Shown here: one piece after another, positions 51,577 to 60,412 of the stretch
How positions within the stretch are numbered: position 1 is the first letter of the stretch
Layout of the letters: every line of letters begins with the position of its first letter
Assembly (NCBI RefSeq): GCF_032586235.1
Contig: NZ_JAWHTD010000003.1
Location: 163,933 to 227,932, forward strand
Length of the DNA stretch: 64,000 nucleotides
DNA from: Aestuariicoccus sp032586235
GTDB lineage: Bacteria > Pseudomonadota > Alphaproteobacteria > Rhodobacterales > Rhodobacteraceae
Reading direction: 5' to 3'
Made by a program: the position numbers and the translations under genes
Notes under the pieces: generated by a model
The model's database searches: none
What the model saw: the letters and a program-made list of their open reading frames with translations, nothing else
What the model was told of the DNA's origin: nothing

Positions 51577-53451
51577 GTGACGGAAGACCGACCAAAGCCG
51601 CCCGGCCTGCCGCCGCGGGCCGACCATGAGGCGCATTTGCGCCTGCTGGTCACCTCGGATTTGCACATGCATGTCTATCCCCATGACTACGTCGCCGACC
51701 GGCCGGACGACCGTTTTGGGCTTGCGCGTCTTGCGCCGCTGATCCGCCGCGCCCGCGCCGAGGCCGCCAACAGCCTGACCTTCGACAACGGGGATTTCCT
51801 GCAGGGCACCCCGATGGGCGATCACCTGGCCCGTGGCGGCGCGTGGAATGCCGGGGATACGCATCCTTATGTCGCGGCGATGAACGCGGTGGGCTATGAC
51901 GCCGGCACGATCGGCAACCACGAGTTCAACTACGGGCTGGAGTTCCTGACCCGCGCCATGCGGGCGGCGGATTTTCCCGTGGTGCTCTCCAATGTCCTGT
52001 GCGCGCAGGCGGACACGGACGAAACGCTGTTCCCGCCTTACGTCATTCTGGACCGGCAGATCCTCGATGGCGCCGGGCGGCGCCAGCCGATCCGGATCGG
52101 CGTGATCGGCTTTGCGCCGCCGCAGGTCCTGCAATGGGACCGCAAGCATCTCTGCGGCCGCGTCGAGGCCCGTGGCATAGTCGAGACCGCGCGGGCGCTG
52201 GTGCCCCGCCTCAAGGCCGAGGGCGCCGAGCTGGTCGTCGCGCTGGCCCATACCGGTATCGCGCCCGAAACCGGGCCCGGCACGCTGGAAAACGCCGGAC
52301 TGCCTCTGGCCGCCATCGACGGGATCGACGCGGTGCTGGCCGGACACAGCCACCTCGTCTTTCCGTCCGAGCTGTTCGCCGAGGTGCCGGGCGCCGACAC
52401 GGGCGCGGGCACGCTGCATGGCAAGGCCGCGGTGATGCCGGGGTTCGGCGGCAGTCATCTGGGGGTCGTCGATCTGCTGCTGACGCGAACGGGCGGGGCC
52501 TGGCGGGTCGCCGCCGGGCGGTCCGAGGCACGTCCGGTGGCCCGGTCGGACGATGCCCCCGCCGCCGACGTGATGGCGCCGGTCGAGGCCGCGCACCGCG
52601 CCACACTCGCCCATATCCGCCGCCAGGTGGGCCGCACCCTGCAGCCGCTGCACAGCTACTTTTCCATGCTGCAGGATACCGCCGCCGTGCGGCTGGTGGC
52701 CGAGGCCCAGATGCGCCACGTCCGCGAGGCGCTGCGCGGCACCGAATGGGCGGCGCTTCCGCTTGTCTCGGCGGCCGCACCCTACAAGGCGGGGGGCCGC
52801 GGCGGGCCGGAGCATTACATCGACATCCCCGCGGGCGCGGTGGCGATGCGGCATGTGGCCGACCTCTACAGCTTTCCCAACGAGATCTGCGCGCTTTGCA
52901 TCACCGGGGCCACGCTGCGCGCCTGGCTGGAGCGGTCGGCGGCGGCCTTCAACCGGATTGCGCCGGGTGCCCGGGACGCACCGCTGCTGTCGCCCGATTT
53001 TCCAAGCCACAACTTCGACATGCTCTACGGCCTGCGCTATGACATCGACGTGACGCGCCCCGCCCGCTTTGCCCCCGACGGCAGCCTGCTGGACCATCGG
53101 GCCGGGCGCATCGTCGATCTGCGCCATGGCGGCCGGCCGGTGCGCGACGACATGGCGTTCATCGTGGCCACCAACTGCTTTCGCGCCAGCGCCGTCATTG
53201 CCGACTTCGGCGGCGAGCCCGTTTTCGCAAGCTCGGTGTTCAACCGCGACGTGCTGATGCGACATATCGCCGACAACAGCCCGGTCGCCACATCGCCCGG
53301 GCCGGGGTGGCGCATCGCGCCGCAGCCCAACACCAGCGCGGTCTTCGCCACCGGGCCCGGCGCGCGGGCCCACGCCCGGGCCAGCGGCCTGAGGTTGGAC
53401 GAGCTGGGAATGAACGAGGACGGCTTTCTGCAATACCGCCTGACGCTCTGA
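51577..53451 (+). CDS. 5'-nucleotidase-family protein, 2',3'-cyclic-nucleotide 2'-phosphodiesterase/3'-nucleotidase-like
   Basis: A 624-residue UshA/CpdB-family protein: metallophosphatase domain with LLVTSDLHMHVYP, FDNGDFLQGTPMGD, TIGNHEFNYGLEFL and VLAGHSHLVFP, then a C-terminal substrate-recognition domain (SFPNEICALCITGATLRAWL, DMLYGLRYDIDVT). The GTG at 51577 gives MTEDRPKPPGLPP, with no signal peptide, unlike classical CpdB, which is periplasmic. Either export uses another route or the enzyme is cytoplasmic. It ends 3 bases before the converging RNA methyltransferase gene. Confidence 0.85.
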   Translation: MTEDRPKPPGLPPRADHEAHLRLLVTSDLHMHVYPHDYVADRPDDRFGLARLAPLIRRARAEAANSLTFDNGDFLQGTPMGDHLARGGAWNAGDTHPYVAAMNAVGYDAGTIGNHEFNYGLEFLTRAMRAADFPVVLSNVLCAQADTDETLFPPYVILDRQILDGAGRRQPIRIGVIGFAPPQVLQWDRKHLCGRVEARGIVETARALVPRLKAEGAELVVALAHTGIAPETGPGTLENAGLPLAAIDGIDAVLAGHSHLVFPSELFAEVPGADTGAGTLHGKAAVMPGFGGSHLGVVDLLLTRTGGAWRVAAGRSEARPVARSDDAPAADVMAPVEAAHRATLAHIRRQVGRTLQPLHSYFSMLQDTAAVRLVAEAQMRHVREALRGTEWAALPLVSAAAPYKAGGRGGPEHYIDIPAGAVAMRHVADLYSFPNEICALCITGATLRAWLERSAAAFNRIAPGARDAPLLSPDFPSHNFDMLYGLRYDIDVTRPARFAPDGSLLDHRAGRIVDLRHGGRPVRDDMAFIVATNCFRASAVIADFGGEPVFASSVFNRDVLMRHIADNSPVATSPGPGWRIAPQPNTSAVFATGPGARAHARASGLRLDELGMNEDGFLQYRLTL

Positions 53452-53454
53452 GCG

Positions 53455-54579
53455 CTATAGAGCCTCGGTCCGGTGCAGCTGCACCTTCAGGCCGCCGAAG
53501 GCGACCGGCGGCCCGGGCGGCAGGAACGGCAGGCCGGTGGCGCGCGCCAGACCCGCTTCGCTGGTGACAAGCCCCACACGCCAGCCGCCGAACCGCGTGC
53601 GCAGGACCTCGCCCAGCGCGGCGTAAAGCCCGTAGAGCATCTTCTTGTTGCCGATCCGCGCACCATAAGGCGGATTGACCATGACCAACCCCGGCGGTCC
53701 CTCGGGCGGGGCAAAGGCGCTCACCGACTGGCAGGTGAACCGCGTCAGCCCGGCGACGCCCGCCCGTTCGGCGTTCTGCGTGCTCATCCGGATCGCCCCG
53801 TCGTCGCGGTCGAACCCGTGAAAGCACAGCCCGGTCTCATGTCCCGCCACGCTGCCCCGCAACGCCGACCAGGCGGCGGGATTGAAGGACGCCAGTCGCT
53901 CGAAGGCGAAGGCCCGGCTGCGTCCGGGGGCCAGACCGGCGGCGATCTCGGCCGCCTCGATAACGAAGGTGCCCGAGCCGCACATCGGATCGGCCACCGG
54001 CTCGGTCCCGCGATAGCCGCATTGGCGCAAAAAGAGCGCCGCCAGCGTCTCGCGCATCGGGGCCTTGCCCACGGCCTCCTTGTGCCCGCGCTTGTGCAGG
54101 GGGGCGCCGGAACTGTCGATGCTGAGCGTGACCAGATCGTCCTCGATCCGCGCCATCAGCCGCAGTGCCTCTTCGGGCGCGTCCTTGACCGGGCCTTCGA
54201 ACACCTCGGCCCCGAGGCCGTCGCGAATGGCGTTGGCGATGCGCTGGCTGGCAGCGCCCGCGTGATAGATGCGCGACTTGCGGCAGGTCACCTCGATCCG
54301 CAGCGGCACGTCCGTGCGCAGCACATCGGCCCAGGGAAACTTGCGCGAGCGTTTGTCGAGCTGCGCCAGATGCATCGCCCGGAACGCGCCGATCCGCACC
54401 AGCACACGCCCCGCCCCGCGCAGAACCAGATTGGCGCGCCAGACATCGGGCCAGCCGCCGCGCAGGGTGACACCGCCCGGTACCGCCTCTGCGCCCTTGA
54501 ACCCGGCCGCCCGCGCCTCGTCGCACAAGGCCGGCTCGAGCCCGGGCGTCCCGGCCAGAAAGATTTCGAAGTCGTCCAT
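53455..54579 (-). CDS. THUMP-domain class I SAM-dependent RNA methyltransferase (RlmL N-domain-like)
   Basis: A 374-residue protein. A THUMP-like N-terminal RNA-binding domain is followed by the methyltransferase domain with VADPMCGSGTFVIEAAEIA and the catalytic MVNPPYGARIGNK (NPPY motif for N-methylation of an amino group). It resembles the m2G2445 half of E. coli RlmKL, so it likely modifies 23S rRNA. The RlmK half is absent. It is divergent from the SRP RNA gene 88 bases away. Confidence 0.87.
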   Translation of the reverse strand: MDDFEIFLAGTPGLEPALCDEARAAGFKGAEAVPGGVTLRGGWPDVWRANLVLRGAGRVLVRIGAFRAMHLAQLDKRSRKFPWADVLRTDVPLRIEVTCRKSRIYHAGAASQRIANAIRDGLGAEVFEGPVKDAPEEALRLMARIEDDLVTLSIDSSGAPLHKRGHKEAVGKAPMRETLAALFLRQCGYRGTEPVADPMCGSGTFVIEAAEIAAGLAPGRSRAFAFERLASFNPAAWSALRGSVAGHETGLCFHGFDRDDGAIRMSTQNAERAGVAGLTRFTCQSVSAFAPPEGPPGLVMVNPPYGARIGNKKMLYGLYAALGEVLRTRFGGWRVGLVTSEAGLARATGLPFLPPGPPVAFGGLKVQLHRTEAL

Positions 54580-54667
54580 CCCGCGGCCATATCCGGTCGC
54601 GGCGCGCCGGGGAACCGGATTCTGCACCACACCCGTTGCAAGAGGCGGCTCGAACCACTAATTAGGC

Positions 54668-54766
54668 GCTGAGAGGTTGGCGCGGGCAAGCGCCTCGCCA
54701 ACCCGGTCAGGTCCGGAAGGAAGCAGCCGCAACGAGCCCCGCTTGGGTCGCTGTCCAGCCTCTCAC
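54668..54766 (+). ncRNA. ffs: Signal recognition particle RNA (4.5S, small bacterial type)
   Basis: The conserved domain IV loop GGTCAGGTCCGGAAGGAAGC (54705-54724) is unmistakable. It is flanked by long complementary arms, with the closing stem TGAGAGG (54670-54676) pairing with CCTCTCA (54759-54765). With Ffh it targets membrane proteins. Ends are set from the stem; exact termini may differ by a few bases. Confidence 0.93.
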
Positions 54767-55132
54767 CTTCTCCCATCGCGTGGTCTGACGGCGCATCTGG
54801 CGGTCTTTGCCCTGGTCCGTCCTTTGGTTCTGGACGAAGATCAAATCGTCGCGGCCGGTGATGTTGAGCGCCACGACCTTGACCGCGAGTCCCCTGCCCG
54901 GCGCGGTCTCGACGCCAACTATGCGGAGGCTGCCGGCCCCGTCCTCGAATCCGGCGACGATACCCTCGTCACAGCCCTTGAAGACGTTCCCGGCAAAGAG
55001 ATCCGCGCCAATCCAGCCGCCGGCCGAATCGTTGCGCCCGATGCCATCGCACCGCAGGTGGCGTCCACCGAACCGTCCCGATTGAATGCCACCTAGCCGC
55101 GGCCGCGACTGCGCGAAGGAAATGCGTGTTGC
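54707..55132 (-). pseudogene. Possible degraded coding segment antisense to and beyond ffs
   Basis: One minus-strand frame is open for about 140 codons between stops at 55133 and 54707, with G/C-rich third positions like real genes here, and a plausible protein pattern (for example HLRCDGIGRNDSAGGWIGAD and GCDEGIVAGFEDGAGSLRIV). It has no convincing start codon and its last codons run through ffs, so an intact gene is excluded. I do not recognise the product; it may be a leftover of a gene lost near the SRP RNA. Confidence 0.28.
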
Positions 55133-55589
55133 TCAGCGCCGGATCGTCAGTCAGACACGGCGAACCGCCGACTCCGGAAACAGACGTCGGTCCGCCCGGT
55201 CAAGTCGAATCCGGGCAAACGTGAGAAAATCATTTCCGCACCTCCAAGAGCTATCTTCCCGCACCCCGTGCCAGCCCGTCCGGCAGCCTGGAAACCAATC
55301 GATCGACAGGCCGTGGGGGCCCGCCCGCGGCGCGCGACAACGGTCGCCGCCCATGGCCCGGCGCACTCCAGAGCTTCCGGACGCCGCTCCGCCGAACGAA
55401 AGTTTCGGTGCCGAACAGGCAGAGACCCGTCGGGCAACAAGACCCAGGATGCGGGCTGGACAACCACGCCAAAACCGGCAATAACGCCGCTGAACGGAAC
55501 GGCATCGCCAGGCCAAACTCAAGGCCACGCGATCCCCCGCTTTCCGTTTCGCCCAAGATCCGGTCACGTACCTGATTTTGCACCACAAA
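55133..55589. other. Gene-poor interval between the ffs region and tRNA-Cys
   Basis: No supported gene, repeat or strong hairpin is seen. Open frames on the minus strand that run to base 55664 begin in the antisense of tRNA-Cys and are artefacts. Just after, 55664-55753 is AT-rich and also empty. Confidence 0.6.
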
Positions 55590-55663
55590 GGCGAGTTGGC
55601 GGAGTGGTGACGCAGCGGATTGCAAATCCGTGTACACCGGTTCGATTCCGGTACTCGCCTCCA
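55590..55663 (+). tRNA. tRNA-Cys (anticodon GCA)
   Basis: Acceptor arms GGCGAGT and ACTCGCC, anticodon loop ATTGCAAAT with GCA, T-loop GGTTCGATTCC, and an encoded 3' CCA at 55661-55663. All stems pair. Confidence 0.97.
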
Positions 55664-55753
55664 TTTTATAAATTTAAGATACTGTAAATAAATAATAATA
55701 TTCGAAGATTTAGCCGATCCTTTGACACCAACCCACCCAAAAACTCAACCTCT

Positions 55754-56014
55754 CTGGTGTTTCCCATCTGGCCGAGCACATGATTCGTAATTAGCGGGTC
55801 CCCGCGCGAATGACTTGCGAAACCAACGGGTTCGCGGCAAGGGAGTAGAACTAGTAGGGCCATAGTAAGGTCTAGGAAGCCGCTGTAGCTCAGCTGGTAG
55901 AGCACGTCATTCGTAATTAGCGGGTCTGCTCGCGAACTACGTTTGAGACCAGTTGGTTAGGCGCGGCGCGCTGTAACTAGTAGGGCCATAGTAGGGTCGC
56001 GACAGAGAAGGATG
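55754..56014. repeat. Two tandem partial copies of the tRNA-Thr 5' half with a shared flank (integration scars)
   Basis: The first 39 bases of tRNA-Thr (56015-56053) recur at 55880-55918 with one mismatch, and at 55754-55792 with about ten mismatches and no gaps. Each stops in the anticodon loop (TTCGTAAT). The two partial copies are 126 bases apart and share downstream sequence: TAGCGGGTC right after the half, and ACTAGTAGGGCCATAGTA some 60 bases on. The 3' half of the tRNA is missing from both. This is the pattern left by elements that recombine at the anticodon of a tRNA gene. Confidence 0.8.
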
Positions 56015-56090
56015 CCGGTGTAGCTCAGCTGGTAGAGCACGTCATTCGTAATGATGGGGTCGGGGGTTCGAGTCCCGTCACCGGCACCAT
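56015..56090 (+). tRNA. tRNA-Thr (anticodon CGT)
   Basis: Acceptor arms GCCGGTG and CACCGGC, D-arm GTAGCTCAGCTGGTAGAGC, anticodon loop TTCGTAA with CGT, T-arm GGGGTTCGAGTCCC, encoded CCA at 56088-56090. It is intact and marks the edge of the accessory island. Confidence 0.97.
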
Positions 56091-56160
56091 CCTTCTCCGA
56101 AAAGAAGCAGGCAGCTTAGATTTCAATCGCTCCGGACGGGATTAGAGCGTTGAGCGGGCT

Positions 56161-58215
56161 CTATGCAGCAGTCGCGAACGCGCCCGTTGCAGCTTGCTGC
56201 CAGACATGTTCGTAGACGCTCTTTGCAACAGCATCTTTGTCGTCAGGCGAAAAAGGCGGAGTAGGTAATCGGGCATACACTTCGTCGAGAATAAAGACCT
56301 CCACCTCAGCTTTGGTTTGTTCCTTCTCCCAGAATCTATCGAGTTCAGCCAATCTAGTGCTGATCGACGAAAGGAGATCGCGGCTGGCTTGCTTGACGGT
56401 CTCTCGATCAGTCTTGCTAAGCCGATCCTTCTTCAACAAATCGAAGACGGCCAATTCCTCCTCGGTTAGTCCTTCCTCGACTGCACGCTTCTGTTCAGCG
56501 TCGAGTTCGGCCATCAATTCTGTCAGCCGCCGAAAGGTTTCTTCGATAGTCACCCTGTCCTTCTCGCTGTTATAGGCCGCAACGATCTCTTCGTACTTCT
56601 GTTGGTAATCCATGCGGGTCGGATTTCGAGCTAGCATTTCCGCCAGCTTGGCTTCGACGATCTCGCGGATATCCTGAAGCGCAGTGGCCTTGTGACGCAC
56701 CTTCTTGGCAAATTCGTCCCGAAGCCGCTCCATGTCGATCTGGCTTAGGTCGAACACGAGACCCTCGACTTGGTCGTCGCCGGGCTCCTGGGTTCGAATA
56801 GCCTCGTTCACGATGCGATAGAGTTCCTTCAATAGGTCGGTGACATCAGCGGTGTCCCGCCGCTCGGTCAGCTTCTTGTAGATCGCTTCGATGTTGTCAT
56901 GCCGCTCAGCGTAGGCGAAAGCTGACGGCTCCATTAGGAGGGCCTTGAAGCGGGCGAAAACCTGCCGCGCCAGAACCTCAAACCGCCGCTTGGCGTCATC
57001 GGTTGTATAGACCGCATCGACTGCATTCTTCAGAAGCCCAATGCGATTGAAGCCCGTGGAGCCGACTAGATGAGCGGGGTCAGACCCGAGAGTCCGGAGG
57101 TGTGTTTCGGTTGCCTCGATGGCTTCGATCAGCGCCTGCACACGTTCTTCGATTGGAGCGACGATTTCCTCTTCGCCAGAACCGTCATCGCCCAAAGCAT
57201 ACTGCGCCAATGCCTCTCGGAGGCTCCGCAGCATCCCGTTGTAATCGACGATAAGCCCAAAATCCTTTCCGGGATAGACCCGGTTCGCTCGCGCGATCGC
57301 CTGCATCAGCGTGTGCGCCTTCATCGGCTTATCGATGTAAAGGGTCGACAGACATTCGACGTCAAATCCGGTCAGCCACATGGCGCAGACAATGGCCACC
57401 CGGAACGGATGCTCCGGGCTCTTGAAGGCGCTCTCGACGTCGATCCGTTCACCGCCCGCCGTTTCGAACCCCTGCTTCATCAGGGCACGATGCGGGATGA
57501 TGTCGAAGCCCCACTTGGCGAAATCAGCGACCTCGTTCTGTGCTTCGCTGATGATTATCTCGACGATGGTTTCGTCCAGCCAGTCCGCCTGAGCCCTCAG
57601 CTTCGCCGCGTCCTCCAGCAGCCTCTCGAGCGTCGCTGCGTCGGCCGTAGCTGATGCCTCGGCACGTTTCGCCGCCTCCGCTGCGCGGACCTCCGCCGCC
57701 TTTGCCTTCCACAGTGGCACGATCCGCTGGTGCATGCGGGCGCAGGTGATCTTGTCGATGCACACGAACAGCGCCTTGCCCGATTCCCAACGGGTCGCGC
57801 AGTGCTCGACGAAATCCGCGGCGATCTTGTCGAGTCGTTCGTCGGCCGTGATGACCTCGTAGTCCTTGCCCAGCAGCTTTTCCAGCAGCGCCGCCTGGTC
57901 AGGATCGAGATCAGCTTCAGCGACCTTTTCGGCCACCAACTCGTTAAGGTTCGTGTGCGCGACCGAGTGCCGTGTGCCCTCAAAATCATATTTTAACTTC
58001 TCGCCCCGGTTCTCGTAAACGAGCTTCACCGTGGCGCCGTCCTCCTCCGACCGCTTGAAATCGTAGCGGGACACGTATTCACCGAAAATGCGTTTGGTGA
58101 TCTCGTCCTGCTTGAACAGCGGCGTGCCGGTGAACCCGATGAACGCGGCATTGGGCAGCGCAAGGCGCATGTTGCGCGCTAGCCGCCCGGCCTGCGTCCG
58201 GTGCGCCTCGTCCTG
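56161..58215 (-). pseudogene. hsdR: Type I restriction enzyme R subunit (HsdR), C-terminal remnant
   Basis: About 684 codons remain. The remnant opens inside the DEAH box (DEAHRTQAGRLARNMRLALP) and keeps FIGFTGTPLFK, motif VI-like LMQAIARANRVYPGK and the C-terminal HsdR helical domain (DUF3387-like). The N-terminal PD-(D/E)xK nuclease domain and Walker A are gone, so it cannot cut DNA or hydrolyse ATP. An internal ATG at 58170 could give a 669-residue product. No hsdM or hsdS is in the window. The break at about 58215 abuts unrelated sequence. Confidence 0.85.
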
Positions 58216-58409
58216 CTGACTTCTTGCAAAAGCAGATGAAGATTGGACGCAGCACGTTCCTGGTCTTGGGGAGAGAAAGCCTGGCTTTGGTCCTTCGCAG
58301 CTCGCAGGGCTGATGCGCGCTTCTCTTTTGAAGCTAGAGTCGAGCCAACGGTCGTACCAGCTGAGGGAGAGGCACCCGCAAGGTCAGATGTTTTTTGTGC
58401 AGCGGTCAT
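58216..58409 (-). pseudogene. 5' fragment of an unrecognised gene caught between hsdR and helicase remnants
   Basis: A plausible start (ATG at 58409 with GGAGAA upstream) opens about 64 codons, MTAAQKTSDLAG... to AASNLHLLLQEVS, before the sequence turns into the hsdR remnant out of frame. Ser/Ala/Lys-rich start, helical end. It may be the head of a gene whose body was deleted. No family recognised; it may also be chance. Confidence 0.3.
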
Positions 58410-58425
58410 TTCAGCGTTCTCCTTG

Positions 58426-59340
58426 AGATTCCGGAGCGTGGACAAGATCGCGTTGCCCGCTCGAACCTTTGTTCTGAAGAACCCGTCTCAGATCACCAAA
58501 CAGGTTGTCCCAGCTGGGAAAACTGAGCATCCATCCATAAGAATTGCGTACTATGGATGGAACCAAGAAGACGAAGCTTTGTCGTCGGCATTGGGTGATA
58601 TTGAAGCTCAGGTAAATGGCGAGGGGGCGACCGTCCTTTTGCTCGGCCGTTACAACTTTTTGCGTCCGGATAACCTTTCTGCGTTGGGCAGACGCAATCC
58701 ACGTCTCTCGATCAAATTCATGACAGTACATCGCTCGAAAGGATTAGAGGCAGACCACGTCGTTGTCCTTCAGGCCTCGTCGGGTCGCATGGGTTTTCCA
58801 TCTGAGATTGTCGACGACCCGCTCTTGGATCTCGTTCTTCCAAAACCAGAAGAATACGACCACGCGGAAGAACGGCGCTTGTTCTACGTCGCACTTACTC
58901 GAGCCAGAAAGTCTGTCACCGTCTTAGCAGATCGACAAAGACCATCGATATTTGCGCGAGAGCTTGTCGAAAACCCGGAATACGGAGCAGTCGAACTTGG
59001 TGAGGCTGGAGTGGCGGCGCACCGATGCGGAGCGTGTGGCGGGCGGATGCTGTCGCAGACTTCAAAGAAAGGGAATGTGTACTTTCAGTGTGAACACCGA
59101 AGGCTTTGCGGCGAGATGCTTCGGCCCTGCGGTGTGTGCGACAAAGACCTTCCGGTACCGGACAAGAACAAACCAGGCGGTCTTGTGTGCAGCTGTGGTG
59201 CTGAGTTCCCGTCCTGCCCAAAGTGCTCGGATGGCTGGCTGGTAGAGCGTAAGGGCAGATACGGGGTATTCCTGGGGTGCGTGAAGTATCCGGACTGCAC
59301 TGGCACGCGACAGCTGCCCAAGAATGCGAAGGCCGGCTGA
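58426..59340 (+). pseudogene. UvrD/Rep-type helicase C-terminal remnant with topoisomerase-like zinc ribbons
   Basis: Homology starts near RFRSVDKIALPARTFVLKNP, part of helicase domain 2, and includes motif V KFMTVHRSKGLEADHVVV and motif VI EERRLFYVALTRARKS. After it come Cys4 clusters (CGACGGRM...CEHRRLC, CGVCDKDLP, CSCGAEFPSCPKCSDGWL) ending with FLGCVKYPDCTGTRQLP, the zf-C4 topoisomerase type. Walker A and the ATPase domain 1 are missing, so ATPase function is lost. The frame runs further 5' to 58243 without helicase similarity. Confidence 0.75.
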
Positions 59341-59389
59341 TCGAATTTGAGCGGTTCCGATCGCAGCGCGGACATCGTAACCTGCAGAA

Positions 59390-60412
59390 ATGTCAGGATT
59401 TACGGATACCTCGCCAGACCTGGAGACCTATTGGCGATCGATCATCTTGTTCGGTCGCAACGTGGCGTCCTACAAATTCGCACTGGCCAAGTCGCTGATC
59501 GAACTTGGGGCGCGCGAGCAAGAACTCATACGACTAGAGGAACTATCTGAGCCCTTTGCCCGGCATGTTTGCGAGCACCTGAAGCTCAATCCAAAGCAAA
59601 GTACCGCAGCGTCGAGCAAGTTCTTGGATGCATGCCGCGCGTTCAACACAGATGAGATTTCAAAATCAGACCTGATTGCTCAGACGACGAAGCTGGGCTT
59701 CGTCAATGTGATTGATGCCTTCCACGTCGTGAACCAGGGAGAAATTCCGAAGCGCTTCTTCTTGGACGAGCGGAAGCAGAATGCCGGCATTCGGCTCACA
59801 GATGATTTTTTTAACATGTTCGAAGAGGGGCATGCTGGCGATCTTGGAGAGGAAGTTGAAGCGCGCTGGCGACTGGTTGAAACAGCCTGGAGTCTGGGCC
59901 TCTCACGGAACCTAGCGAGCATCCAGCATGATGAAGAGCTAAGCCTGCTCTACGCAGGGCCGGCCGAGCGCCGCGTCACCGTCACATCCTCTAGAAGTGC
60001 CCTCAACGGCTACCAAAAGGGCCGATGTTTCTACTGCTTCGATAGGATCAGTGTGCTTGAAGGAGATGCGCTGCTGGCTGACGTTGATCACTTCTTCCCC
60101 CATGTACTAAAGGCAGAGATGTCGGATGCGCATCTGGACGGTGTTTGGAACCTTGTGCTGGCATGTAAAGACTGTAACCGAGGCCACGACGGCAAGTTCG
60201 CGAAGCTGCCCAACTTGCGGCTGCTGGCCAGGCTGCATACGCGGAACGAATTTCTGATAGGTAGCCACCATCCATTGCGGGAGACCTTAATGAGTCAGAC
60301 TGGGACCAATGAGGCTGAGCGGAAATCGTTCCTTCAAAACCAGTATGATCGAGCGCGTGAAAGGCTGATTCATACTTGGCAGCCAATACTTCGAGCGGAG
60401 CCGGTGTTCTGA
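59390..60412 (+). CDS. HNH endonuclease
   Basis: A 340-residue protein. Residues 1-200 are helical and unrecognised; the HNH motif lies at residues 213-265: CFYCFDRI (Cys213, Cys216), DVDHFFPH (Asp233-His234), WNLVLACKDCNRGHDG (Asn254, Cys259, Cys262). The zinc-bound ββα-metal fold is complete. It probably nicks or cuts DNA or RNA. It starts 49 bases after the helicase remnant and overlaps the methyltransferase gene by one base (TGATG), so it is the second gene of a helicase-HNH-methyltransferase string. Confidence 0.82.
   Translation: MSGFTDTSPDLETYWRSIILFGRNVASYKFALAKSLIELGAREQELIRLEELSEPFARHVCEHLKLNPKQSTAASSKFLDACRAFNTDEISKSDLIAQTTKLGFVNVIDAFHVVNQGEIPKRFFLDERKQNAGIRLTDDFFNMFEEGHAGDLGEEVEARWRLVETAWSLGLSRNLASIQHDEELSLLYAGPAERRVTVTSSRSALNGYQKGRCFYCFDRISVLEGDALLADVDHFFPHVLKAEMSDAHLDGVWNLVLACKDCNRGHDGKFAKLPNLRLLARLHTRNEFLIGSHHPLRETLMSQTGTNEAERKSFLQNQYDRARERLIHTWQPILRAEPVF

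Noticed and set aside
54677..55096. Plus-strand 139-codon frame over ffs
   Set aside because: It begins within the SRP RNA; product is low-complexity with no family-like features.
55251..55664. Minus-strand protein starting MEASTGIEPVYTDLQSAA
   Set aside because: This N-terminus is the well-known artefact of reading tRNA-Cys antisense.
55754..56090. CRISPR-like array from the regular tRNA-half repeats
   Set aside because: Only three copies, of decreasing identity, with homologous and not unique spacers; no cas genes.
56161..58215. A functional type I restriction system
   Set aside because: The R subunit lacks its nuclease domain and Walker A, and no hsdM or hsdS is present.
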